Of a DNA stretch of 64,000 bases, positions 44,022 to 53,136 are shown in pieces. The stretch is from NCBI GenBank assembly GCA_913056175.1, contig CAJXLM010000005.1, forward strand, positions 25,555 through 89,554. Reading direction: 5' to 3'. Made by a program: the position numbers and the translations under genes. Below the pieces are notes generated by a model. It was not told the DNA's origin. It did no database searches and saw nothing but the letters and a program-made list of their open reading frames with translations. Positions within the stretch are counted from its first letter, which is position 1. Each line of letters starts with the position of its first letter. This stretch comes from an uncultured Opitutia bacterium. Lineage in GTDB: Bacteria; Verrucomicrobiota; Verrucomicrobiia; Opitutales; Puniceicoccaceae.

Positions 44022-45596
44022 ATGCGACTCCTTCACCATCCCGTCCTTACCTGCGAGGAGTCCCGACGCCTCGAGCAGGAATACTTTGGGCTCGGCTGCG
44101 AGACCGAGGAAACCGCCATGTACCGGGCCGGGCGCGCGGTGGCCACGGCGATCGAGGACGACTTCGAGGAGATCGGGGGCTTCCCCTCCCTCGGCCGGGT
44201 CCTCGTGCTCGCCGGCAAGGGGAACAATGCCGGCGATGCCCTCATCGCCGCGAACACGCTCCTCGACCGCCATCCCGAACTCGAGCTCCACGTCTGGCTG
44301 GTCTTTTCCCCGGAGGAATTCCGCGCGAGCCTGCACGGGCCGTTCGCCCTCCTCCGCTCGCGCAGCCGGATCCTCGCCATCGAGGAGAACACCGACCTCG
44401 AAGCCCTCCTGCGGGAGGGTGCCGGCCTCGGCTGCATCGATCTCTGCCTCGACGGCATCCTCGGCATGGGCGGTTCGCCACCGCTTCGTGGCACTCCCCG
44501 CCGGGTGGTCCGCGCGGTGAACGACTGCCCCTTCATCCGCTTTCGCGCTTCGGTGGACGTACCCACCGGCGTCTTCACCGAGGGGGATCCGGACGCCTTC
44601 CGGGCCGACTTCACCTACGCCACCGGGATTGCCAAGACCCCGCTCGTCCCGGAGGCCCACCTCTCCTCCTGCGGCCGCGTCCGCTACCTCGACCTCGGGT
44701 TCTTCGACCACGGCCTCGACGCCCCGGCCGACCTGCACATCCTCCTCCCCTCGAATCTCTGGCAGCTCGCCTCCTTCCGGCCTGCCGGAACCCACAAGCG
44801 GGACTTCGGCCACCTGCTCCTCCTCGCCGGATCCGATCCGATGCCCGGGGCCTGCCTGATGGCCTCCTCCGCCGCCGTCCACGCGGGCACCGGTCTGGTC
44901 ACCACGGCGAGCACGCCCGCCGCTGTCGACGCGGGTACGGTGGTCCTCCCCGAGGTCATGTGGCACCGGACGGCCGCCCCGGAGGAAGGCGGGCTCGGGC
45001 CGGCGGTGCTCGGTGAGCTGGACGGTCTTCTCGCGGGAGCCTCGGCCCTCCTCGTGGGGCCGGGCCTCGGGGAGGGCGACCCGCAGGGCCAACTCGTCGA
45101 GCGCGTCGTGCGCGAGGTCGACCTCCCCCTCGTCCTCGACGCGAGCGCCCTCCGCGCGGAGCTTCCGGAATGGCTCGCGCAACGGCCGGCCTCCTTCGCA
45201 CCGGTCGTGCTCACGCCCCATCCCGGCGAATGGAAACGGCTGGGAGGGGAGGACGCGGAGGGGGGCGGCACCGCCGCCCTCCGCTCCTTCTGCGCCCGCA
45301 CCGGGACGGTCGTCGTCCGGAAGGGGGCCCGTACCCGCATTGCCAACGCCGACCGGGTGGTCTGGTCGCCCTTCGGAGGACCCGTTCTCGCCCGGGGGGG
45401 GACCGGTGATCTCCTCGCGGGGATGACCGGTGCGCTGCTCGCCCAGCACCCCCGGCAACCCTTCGAGGCCGCCGCCCTCGCCGCCGTCTGGCACGGGACC
45501 GCCGCCGACCGCCTCGCCCGCAGGGAGGGTCAGGCCGGGGTGCGCACCACCCAGCTGCTCGATTACCTCTCCGCCGCCCTCGGTTACCATGCCTGA
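44022..45596 (+). CDS. nnr: Bifunctional NAD(P)H-hydrate epimerase / ADP-dependent dehydratase
   Basis: 524 aa fusion. The N-terminal YjeF epimerase (about 1-220) has LVLAGKGNNAGDALIAA and SVDVPTGVFTEG. The C-terminal dehydratase of the ribokinase-like fold (about 235-520) has GHLLLLAGSDPMPGACLMA, LTPHPGEWKRL and LARGGTGDLLAGMTGALLAQ. Together they repair hydrated NADH and NADPH. It is 14 bases after acpS and overlaps purD by 8 bases. Annotation as a carbohydrate kinase would be outdated. Confidence 0.93.
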   Translation: MRLLHHPVLTCEESRRLEQEYFGLGCETEETAMYRAGRAVATAIEDDFEEIGGFPSLGRVLVLAGKGNNAGDALIAANTLLDRHPELELHVWLVFSPEEFRASLHGPFALLRSRSRILAIEENTDLEALLREGAGLGCIDLCLDGILGMGGSPPLRGTPRRVVRAVNDCPFIRFRASVDVPTGVFTEGDPDAFRADFTYATGIAKTPLVPEAHLSSCGRVRYLDLGFFDHGLDAPADLHILLPSNLWQLASFRPAGTHKRDFGHLLLLAGSDPMPGACLMASSAAVHAGTGLVTTASTPAAVDAGTVVLPEVMWHRTAAPEEGGLGPAVLGELDGLLAGASALLVGPGLGEGDPQGQLVERVVREVDLPLVLDASALRAELPEWLAQRPASFAPVVLTPHPGEWKRLGGEDAEGGGTAALRSFCARTGTVVVRKGARTRIANADRVVWSPFGGPVLARGGTGDLLAGMTGALLAQHPRQPFEAAALAAVWHGTAADRLARREGQAGVRTTQLLDYLSAALGYHA

Positions 45597-46926
45597 CTCC
45601 CGCGACACCGTCCTCCTCATTGGTTCCGGCGCCCGCGAGCACGCCGTCTTCCGCGCGCTCCAGCGGGCTCCCTCCGCCCCGCGCGTCGCGGTCTACGGCA
45701 CTTCCCGCAATCCCGGCCTCACCGCCACCGCCACCGCCTACACGGTGGGCGCGCTCACCGATCCGGAAGCGGTGGTCGCCTTCGCCCGCGAGTGCGGTGC
45801 CACCCTCGCCTTTCCCGGGCCGGAGGCACCTCTCGCCGCCGGCGTGGTCGATGCCCTCGAAGAGGCCGGCGTTCCCACCGCCGGCCCGCGCCGGGCCCTC
45901 GCCCGCATCGAGACGAGCAAGGGCTACGCCCGCGACTTTCTCGCCCGCCACGGGCTGTCGGCGGTCCAACCCCGCTTCCGCCGCTTCCCCTCCACGGAAG
46001 GGATGGCCGCCTACTTCGCCGAACTCGGGGGGCGGTACGTGGTGAAGGCCGACGGTCTCATGGGCGGCAAGGGAGTGCGCGTGGCGGGCGAGGACCTCGA
46101 GGACGCGGACGCCGGCCTCGCCTGGGCCGGCGAACTCCTCCAGTCTGCGGATTCCGTGGTGGTCGAGGAACTCTGCCGGGGTCCGGAGTTCTCCCTCTTT
46201 ACCTTCACCGATGGGAGGATCGCCGTGCACTCCCCCTTCGTTCTTGACCACAAGCGGGCCTTCCCGGGGGATGAGGGACCCAATACGGGGGGCATGGGCA
46301 GTCTCTCCCTCCGCGACCACAGCCTGCCCTACCTCAGTCCGCACCTCGCCCGGGCCGCCCGGCTGGTCAACGAGTCCGTCCTCGAATTCCTCGCCGAGGA
46401 AAACGGCCACCCCTACCGCGGGGTGCTCTACGGGGGGTTCATGGCGACCGCCGACGGCTTGCGGGTCATCGAGTACAACGCCCGCCTCGGCGACCCGGAG
46501 GCCCTCAACCTGATGGCCCTGCTCGACGGAGACATGGGGGCGGCCCTTCGCGGCATGGCCACCGGCGGGCTCCGGGAAGAGGACCTCCGCTTCCGCGAGG
46601 AGTGCAGCGTGTGCAAGTACGTGGTGCCGGAGGGCTATCCCACCCATCCCCTTCGCGATGTCCCCGTCGACCTCTCCGGGGTGCCCGCCGGCGAGGTCCC
46701 CTATCTTGCCGCCGTCGACGAGCGCGAGGGTCAACTGGTGGCCACGGGCTCGCGCACTCTTGCCTTCGTGGGCACGGGGGCAACCCTTGCCGAGGCGGAG
46801 GCCGGAGCCGAGAAAGGCGCCCGGTCGATACCGGGACCGTTCTTCCACCGCAGCGACATCGGGACCGACGACCTCCTCGCCCAAAGGGTCGCTCTTCTTG
46901 CCCACGAAGTGCGCGCCGCCCGATGA
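45589..46926 (+). CDS. purD: Phosphoribosylamine-glycine ligase
   Basis: 445 aa, slightly longer than the usual 420-430. ATP-grasp enzyme: LLIGSGAREHAVFRAL at the N-terminus, FPGPEAPLAAGVVDAL, KADGLMGGKGV, EELCRGPEFSLF, and the PurD signature YNARLGDPEALNLMAL (canonical N-x-RFGDPE). It forms glycinamide ribonucleotide. The ATG at 45589 overlaps nnr by 8 bases; an earlier in-frame start is a shadow of nnr. Its stop overlaps purN (ATGA), so the second and third steps of the purine pathway are coupled. Confidence 0.94.
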   Translation: MPDSRDTVLLIGSGAREHAVFRALQRAPSAPRVAVYGTSRNPGLTATATAYTVGALTDPEAVVAFARECGATLAFPGPEAPLAAGVVDALEEAGVPTAGPRRALARIETSKGYARDFLARHGLSAVQPRFRRFPSTEGMAAYFAELGGRYVVKADGLMGGKGVRVAGEDLEDADAGLAWAGELLQSADSVVVEELCRGPEFSLFTFTDGRIAVHSPFVLDHKRAFPGDEGPNTGGMGSLSLRDHSLPYLSPHLARAARLVNESVLEFLAEENGHPYRGVLYGGFMATADGLRVIEYNARLGDPEALNLMALLDGDMGAALRGMATGGLREEDLRFREECSVCKYVVPEGYPTHPLRDVPVDLSGVPAGEVPYLAAVDEREGQLVATGSRTLAFVGTGATLAEAEAGAEKGARSIPGPFFHRSDIGTDDLLAQRVALLAHEVRAAR

Positions 46927-47555
46927 GGACGGCCGTGCTCGGCTCCACCCGCGGCTCCGCCTTCCGTCCGCTTGTCGCCGCGGCCCAACGGGGGGAGTTG
47001 GCCGCCCCGCCGGTCCTCGTCCTCTCCGACCGCCCCACCGCCCCCATTCTCTCCTTCGCAAGGGAGCACGGGATTCCCGCGGAGGCGGTCCCCCGCGCGG
47101 GTCGCTCCCGCGAGGAACACGACCGGGCTCTCGAGGAGCGGCTCCGCGCCCACCGGATCGACCTCGTCCTCCTCGTCGGCTACCTGCGGCTGCTCTCCCC
47201 CTGGTTCACGAACCGGTGGTGGGGAAGGCTTGTCAACATCCACCCCTCCCTCCTCCCCCGCCACCCCGGCCTCATGGACCGCGCCGTGCACGAGGCGGTC
47301 CTTGCCGCCGGCGACACCGAAACTGGCTGCACTCTGCACCTTGCCACCGAGGAGGCCGATGCCGGACCGATCATCGCCCGGGAGGCCTGCCCGGTGGAGC
47401 CGGGCGATACCGTCGACTCCCTCAAGGGCCGGGTGCAGGCCGCCGAGGCCCGCCTTCTCGAGCGCTTCCTCCGCGACCCGCAGCCCCTCCTCGCCGCGGC
47501 GGGTGCCCCCGCGAGCGCGCCGGAAGCCCTCGATCCGCCGACCGGCGGACCCTGA
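46923..47555 (+). CDS. purN: Phosphoribosylglycinamide formyltransferase
   Basis: 210 aa. The folate-dependent GAR transformylase core is intact: GYLRLLSPWF, then LVNIHPSLLPRHPGL with the catalytic N and H, and HLATEEADAGPIIAREA with the catalytic aspartate. The N-terminal GSTRGSAF loop binds phosphate. It overlaps purD by ATGA and is the last gene of the plus-strand purine operon, convergent with putA 9 bases away. Confidence 0.92.
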   Translation: MRTAVLGSTRGSAFRPLVAAAQRGELAAPPVLVLSDRPTAPILSFAREHGIPAEAVPRAGRSREEHDRALEERLRAHRIDLVLLVGYLRLLSPWFTNRWWGRLVNIHPSLLPRHPGLMDRAVHEAVLAAGDTETGCTLHLATEEADAGPIIAREACPVEPGDTVDSLKGRVQAAEARLLERFLRDPQPLLAAAGAPASAPEALDPPTGGP

Positions 47556-47564
47556 CCGCTCCGC

Positions 47565-50500
47565 TCAGGCCGCTTCCCGGTCCCCGTTGGCCAATTCGAG
47601 GGGCGCCCCGTGCCGCATGGTGTTGACCGCGAACGAGCGCACCTCCGCGAAGGGTCGGCAGAAGTGCTCCCAGGCCCCCGCGGGCGGACTGTCGTGGGGA
47701 CTGCCGAGATGTCGGACCCGCCGCAGGTCCGTGATGTGGTCCTCGTAAGCGGCAAGGGCGCGCTCGTTCAAGCGACCCACCTCCGCCAGCTGCGCGGTGT
47801 TCCCGTCCACGAAGATATGGGAGAGGAGGGGGTCGCGCAGCGCCGCGGCAAGGGCCTCGCCGGTCGGGAAGACCACCCGGAAGCCCGCCTCCGGAAAGCC
47901 GGACTGGCCGAGGAGTTCCGCCCACTGCCTCCACCAGGCCAGCGCCGCCGCGTTGCGGGCCGCCACGGTGACCCCCACGCCCATGAGGAGGGCCGCCTGC
48001 ACCTGGAAAAAAGAGGGCAGGAAGGGGCGCTTCTCCAGGGCCACCACCAGCATCTTCTCCTCGTGCAGGTGGAGGTCGTCGAAACTGAGTTGTCCGGGGA
48101 TGTCCCGGTTCCAGTGCCGGGCGGCCACGAACCCGGGAAAGTCCCGCCGGATCCACTCCCGGAAGGCGCGCACTTCCTCCTTCCTGGTGCCGTAGAGGCC
48201 GGCGTAGAGGGAGTCGAAGCGCTTCAGCAATTCCCCGAGCGCCCGTTCCATGGCGGCGGCCCGGGCGGCGGGCGAACCATCGACCCCGCCCGCCAGGGAG
48301 ATCGTGCGGTCCTCGCCGGGATCCTCGCCCGGAGAGGGCTCCCCGCCGGGCACCTGTTCCTCGAAGGGTTGGACCACAAAGCGCGGGAGGTAGTCGCGCC
48401 CGCCCGCCTTGGGGCCGCTCCCGGAGAGCTTGTAACCGCCGAAAGGCTCGATCCCCACCCGCGCCCCGGTGATCGAGCGGTTCACGTAAATATTCCCGCA
48501 CTCCATCCGTGCGGTCAGCCGGTCGATGTCGTCCTGGCTCTGGCTGAAGATGCCTCCGGTAAGGCCGTAGGGGGTGGCATTGAAGAGCTGGAGGCCCTCC
48601 TCCATGGAGTCGACGGGCAGGATGTGGAGGACCGGGCCGAAGAGTTCCTGCTGGGCGATCGAGTCCGGTTGCCGGGCCCTTTCCGCGGGCAACTCAAACA
48701 CGGCCGGTCCCACGCAGTAGCCCGGCAGGTCCTCCTGCGAGCGGTCCACGAGGACGGCCCCACCGTACCGCCGGGCCTCCTCCGCGGCCTCCGCGATCCG
48801 GGCGCGCAGCCGGTCCTGGTCCTCCCGGGTAATCACGGGGTTGACCGCCGTGGCCATCCGGTAGGCCTCTCCGACCTCGAGGTCCCGCACGGCTTCCCGG
48901 AGCCGCGCGACGAGCTGCGGGTGGATGGAGCGGTCCACGATGACCCGGGAGGCCGCCGAGCACTTCTGGCCGGCATGGGCAAAGGCGGAGTAGAGGATGC
49001 CGGCGACGGTCTCGTCGAGCTCGGCGTTGCCGGTCACGAGGATGGCGTTTTTGCCCCCCATCTCGGTGATGACCTGCGCCCCGTAGGTCTGGCCGGTGCG
49101 GGGGTGCCGGATGAGGCGGCCCTGGATTTCCCGCTGGATCAGGGTGCCCACGGGCATCGATCCCGTGAAGACGTACTGGGCCACCCGCTCGTCGTCCACC
49201 AGCGCTTGGCCGACTTCCTCCCCGGTCCCGGGCAAATGCACGAAGACCTCCGCGGGCACCCCGGCCGCGTGGAAGAGGCGGACCATTTCCTCGCTGACGA
49301 GGGGCGTTTGCTCGGCTGATTTGAGGATCACGCTGTTGCCCGCGACGAGGGGGGCCGCGCTCATCCCGCAGGGAATCGCGATGGGGAAATTCCAGGGAGC
49401 AATGACGGCCACCGGCCCCCGGGCCACTGCGCCCGGCCCGTCGCGGTAGAGCTTCTCCGCCTCCCGGGTGTAGAACTGCAGGAAGTCAATGGCCTCGTCG
49501 ACATCGGCAAGGGCCTCCTTGACCGCCTTCCCGGCCTCGTAGCTCACGAGTGCGGCGAGGCGGGAGCGGTGGAAGGTGAGCAGGTGGGCGGCCTTCTGCA
49601 GGACGAGGGCGCGCTCCTGCCAGGGACGCTCCGCCCAGCTACCTGCCGCAAAGCTTTCCACCACGGTGTCGAGGGCCCGCCGGGCGGAGGCCGCGCTGCC
49701 CAAGGGGATGCGCCCGACGACGGTTTCCGGCGACGAGGAGCTGACGATCGGGGTGAGGGTGCCGTCGGCCGCGGCAAAGGCGTCGTCGTAGACGCGGCCG
49801 AGGCCGTCTTCCGCGAAGGCCCGGTAGGCTTCCGCAACGGCGGCCCGCTCGTCCTCCCGGTACAGGCGGGCCGGGGGCACATTGAGGAAGCCGGAGGTGG
49901 GGGAGGCCGCGGAGAGATCCTGCACGAGCGAAGCCTCCGCCCGTTTCTCCCGGTGGATCTCCCCGGGGCTGCGCAACTGGTCGAGCGCGTGGTGGGAGCG
50001 CATGATGGTGAGCACCCCTACCTGCGAGGAGTTCTCCATGATCCTGCGCACGAGGTAGGCCATGCCTACGAGGAGGCTGCCCACCGGCACATAGTTGCGG
50101 ACGGGCCAGCCCTGTGCGGCGAGGGCCGTGGAGAGGGCCTCGTAGGTCATGTGCAGGCACTGGTGCTCCATCTCCGGGGCCTCCGGAAAGAAACGGGCGG
50201 CCGCTACCCGCGCGAAGGCGTGGTCGGCAAAGTTGTGGGAGGCGAGGCAGAGCTGCAGCTCCTCGCCCTGCGCGAGGGTGGCCAGGATGAGCTGGCGGAA
50301 GTGCAGGTCGGTCTCCTCCTTGTTGAGGAACTCGGGCGCGTTGAACCCGTGCGCGTCCGCCTCGATTGTCTCCGCGTCCCAGTACGCGCCCTTGACCAAC
50401 CGGATCGGCATGCGCACCCCGCGCTCGCGGGCCAGCTCCGCGATCTCCGCGAGATGGCCGGCCGCGTCCCGCAGGTAGGCCTGCACGACGATGCCGGTCC

Positions 50501-51908
50501 CGGCGAAGTCACGCAGCTCGGGGGTGTCCAGCAACACCTGGCGGTACACCCGGAAAACGATATCCCGGTGGTGGTAGTGCTCGGCGTCGATGTTCAGGAA
50601 GACGCCCTCTTCGTGGGCCGCAAGGAGAAGGGTGCGCAGGCGCGGTGCCACCCGCTCGTAGGTGTGGTCGAAGGCCTCCGGGCGGAAGTCCGAGCAGAGG
50701 GCGGAGACCTTGATGCTGACGTGGGCCCGTGGAATCCCTGCACCGTTCACCGCGCCCTTTGGGACGTGCAGGGAAAATCCGCGGAGGATCCGGAGAACCT
50801 CGTCGCGGTAACCGTCCGCCTCCGTCTCCGAGACCACCAACTCCCCGAGCTGGTCGACGGTGACATCCCGCCCAGTCCGGAAGAGTCCCTGGAAGGATTC
50901 GCTGGCCGTCTCAATGGATTCGCCGGCGATGAATCGGCGGGCCATGGTGCGGACCGAGCGGCGGACGAGAGGGGCGAGCACGCCTGCCGGGAGGAGCGCG
51001 GCCAGCCCGCGGGCAAGCGCGAGCGGGCCGGTGTAGCGCGGGGGCAAGCCCTGCTCCTGCCCGCGGATGCCGGCCGCCCGGGCCCCGCGGGAGTCCTCGA
51101 GGAGGCGGCGGAGGGACTCGAGGAGACGCTGCTTCACCTCCCCTCCCTTCCGGTCGTGGTCGAGGGAGGGAAGGAGGGCAAGGAACTTGAGGAGGTGCAC
51201 GCGCAGGAGGGCGTATTCCGCGGTCAATCCCAAGGCAAAATCGGAGAGCCGTTCGAACCAGGAGGGACGGTAAGCGTGGATGCCTTCGACGAGACGGTGC
51301 AGCAGGGTCTCGCCCTCCTCGTCCTCGAGAACCCCCATGCGCTCGTCCTCGAGGGGATCGGGCAGCCCTGCCGCCACGGAGACTTCCTCGAGAACGGAAG
51401 GGAACTCCTCCACGGGAATCTCCGCCATCGCCCGCGCGTGGGCCCGGAAGGCCGCGACGTCTCCGCCCTCCCCGGTCTCCTCGGTTGGACCGTGGCGCAG
51501 GAAGAACAACTCGTGCTGCAGGCGCGGGGTGCCCACGCGCACGAGCTTCTCCCCCGGGAAGAAGGCGAGGAGGTGCGGGACGGCCTCGAGGGTCACTTGT
51601 CGCCGGAAGGGTCGTCCGTGCCGCTCGGCCAGCTCGAGGAGCGGGCCCAGACGCCGGACAACGGGCGCCCGCAGGCAGCCGTCCGCATCGGCGAGAAGGC
51701 CGGCGTTTGCTTCGTAAAGGCAAAGCGCCCACGGGCCTCCGGGAATCGAGAGTCTGGTCAGGACCAAGGGGAGCTGCCGCTCGGTGGGGGCCGCGGAGGA
51801 GGGGGGTAGCGACTCATCCATGGGGGGGAGGGGTTGGGGGATCGCATTGCGGGACGGATCGCTGGGGAAGGCGACCCGTTCTCTCGATAATAATTCCATT
51901 CTATCCAT
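47565..51908 (-). CDS. putA: Bifunctional proline dehydrogenase / L-glutamate gamma-semialdehyde dehydrogenase
   Basis: 1447 aa from the ATG at 51908; a start at 51821 (MDESLPPSS) is also plausible. An N-terminal helical region is followed by the FAD-binding proline dehydrogenase barrel (about 360-640), with VSIKVSALCSDFRPEAF and RLVKGAYWDAETI. The aldehyde dehydrogenase domain spans about 710-1170, with ITEMGGKNA glutamate near 949 and catalytic C983 in GQKCSAASRV. A further 260-residue C-terminal domain (about 1185-1447) resembles the extra domain of long PutAs. No ribbon-helix-helix DNA-binding domain is seen. Converts proline to glutamate at the membrane. Confidence 0.95.
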   Translation of the reverse strand: MDRMELLSRERVAFPSDPSRNAIPQPLPPMDESLPPSSAAPTERQLPLVLTRLSIPGGPWALCLYEANAGLLADADGCLRAPVVRRLGPLLELAERHGRPFRRQVTLEAVPHLLAFFPGEKLVRVGTPRLQHELFFLRHGPTEETGEGGDVAAFRAHARAMAEIPVEEFPSVLEEVSVAAGLPDPLEDERMGVLEDEEGETLLHRLVEGIHAYRPSWFERLSDFALGLTAEYALLRVHLLKFLALLPSLDHDRKGGEVKQRLLESLRRLLEDSRGARAAGIRGQEQGLPPRYTGPLALARGLAALLPAGVLAPLVRRSVRTMARRFIAGESIETASESFQGLFRTGRDVTVDQLGELVVSETEADGYRDEVLRILRGFSLHVPKGAVNGAGIPRAHVSIKVSALCSDFRPEAFDHTYERVAPRLRTLLLAAHEEGVFLNIDAEHYHHRDIVFRVYRQVLLDTPELRDFAGTGIVVQAYLRDAAGHLAEIAELARERGVRMPIRLVKGAYWDAETIEADAHGFNAPEFLNKEETDLHFRQLILATLAQGEELQLCLASHNFADHAFARVAAARFFPEAPEMEHQCLHMTYEALSTALAAQGWPVRNYVPVGSLLVGMAYLVRRIMENSSQVGVLTIMRSHHALDQLRSPGEIHREKRAEASLVQDLSAASPTSGFLNVPPARLYREDERAAVAEAYRAFAEDGLGRVYDDAFAAADGTLTPIVSSSSPETVVGRIPLGSAASARRALDTVVESFAAGSWAERPWQERALVLQKAAHLLTFHRSRLAALVSYEAGKAVKEALADVDEAIDFLQFYTREAEKLYRDGPGAVARGPVAVIAPWNFPIAIPCGMSAAPLVAGNSVILKSAEQTPLVSEEMVRLFHAAGVPAEVFVHLPGTGEEVGQALVDDERVAQYVFTGSMPVGTLIQREIQGRLIRHPRTGQTYGAQVITEMGGKNAILVTGNAELDETVAGILYSAFAHAGQKCSAASRVIVDRSIHPQLVARLREAVRDLEVGEAYRMATAVNPVITREDQDRLRARIAEAAEEARRYGGAVLVDRSQEDLPGYCVGPAVFELPAERARQPDSIAQQELFGPVLHILPVDSMEEGLQLFNATPYGLTGGIFSQSQDDIDRLTARMECGNIYVNRSITGARVGIEPFGGYKLSGSGPKAGGRDYLPRFVVQPFEEQVPGGEPSPGEDPGEDRTISLAGGVDGSPAARAAAMERALGELLKRFDSLYAGLYGTRKEEVRAFREWIRRDFPGFVAARHWNRDIPGQLSFDDLHLHEEKMLVVALEKRPFLPSFFQVQAALLMGVGVTVAARNAAALAWWRQWAELLGQSGFPEAGFRVVFPTGEALAAALRDPLLSHIFVDGNTAQLAEVGRLNERALAAYEDHITDLRRVRHLGSPHDSPPAGAWEHFCRPFAEVRSFAVNTMRHGAPLELANGDREAA

Positions 51909-53136
51909 TTCGAACTAGCCGTCAATAGAGGGAAAGGTCGCCCGACTGGGCCGAACCACTTTCCCGTTAGCCGTTGCCGGCCCGTCTCCTCTTCTCCGCA
52001 GCCTTCCCTGCGCTCCCCCGATCACTGAGGATGCCGGGGAGGTACCCGCAGGGCGACTTCCCCCCTTCTCCACCCGGACGGCCCGCTCGTTTCGCGCGCC
52101 GCGCCACAGGTGGAAGTTTTCGAGCCGCGCTTCTCCCCCGGGCCTGGTGTCGGGACGGGAATTCGCCCGCACCGGGAAACGGACGCCCACGACGGGATGG
52201 ATCTCGAATCATACGTGGCCGTGTCGGCTTTTCCGGTGCTCTCGCAAGAAAAGGGACGGCTGACCACGGTGGGGACGCCGCCCACACCCGCCTCGTTGTC
52301 ACCCGCGGCGCGAGGGGTCGGTCCTTCCAGCATCCCTTCCACTCTGGCCCCACCCTCTCCATCGTCGGGGAGCAGTTCCGGCTCCGACCCGTCCGCCTCG
52401 CCACGGTCCCGCAGGTGCGCGGCCGGCCCGACTCCCGCGATCCCAAACTGAACTCCCACCCTCCAACGGAACTGCGCACTCGCCGCGATCGCCACCAGCA
52501 AGCCCGGGGCAAAGGAGGACCCGGTGCTCGACCCGCACGGTCTCGCGAACACGGACAACACCTGCGAATTCCTCTTGATCCGCGGGGGAGAGATCGGGAC
52601 GAGCACCGTCGGCTCCGGCCTGCCGGTAAATCCCCGCGCGAAGACATGCGAGGTCGCCGCAAGGCTGGCCTCCCTGTCCGCGGGAGCAATTTTTCCCTAC
52701 GAGAACGCACCGGGCGGTCCACGCCAGCACTGGCTGCGCCGGCGCCGAAGGCCCCCGGGCCGCGGTGCGCGGCCAACGGGCCGCCCTTGTTGCCGCCGCT
52801 CTCCCCTGCAACGAATCCCTCGGCGCCCACCCCCTCCGGCCGAACCCGGAAAAGTCTTGACGAGTCGATGATCTCTATCGCAGGTTCCGCGACCTCTCGC
52901 CGGTGGCAGATCTCAACCTCCTGCTCCCGCTTGGATCAGCGGATGCCCTTCCCCCTACCCTTCAGGACCGCCATCGATCGGCCCCCTGCCTCCGCGCGGG
53001 AGTGGTCCTTCCGAATCAGGCAATCCTGCCCGGGAAGGACTTTGCAGGGTTCGATTCCTGCCTCCGCACAGCCCACTCCATGGCCGGCCCCCTACCCGGC
53101 CATGATCCTCAACGCGACTGAACCCGGATACTCCCT
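51909..53136. other. 1.2-kb region without a recognised gene
   Basis: Between putA and livJ. Open frames exist on both strands (for example 51974-53140 plus and 52022-52606 minus) but their translations are rich in R, P, G and S and resemble no family. It should hold divergent promoters for putA (an A/T-richer stretch at 51880-51915) and livJ. Near 53005-53068 a nested hairpin sits beside a tRNA T-arm-like sequence (see findings). Confidence 0.6.

Noticed and set aside
53041..53068. tRNA gene suggested by a T-arm-like sequence
   Set aside because: The T loop has one base too many, the possible acceptor arms do not pair over seven positions within tRNA length, and no anticodon arm fits. Kept only as a structural observation.
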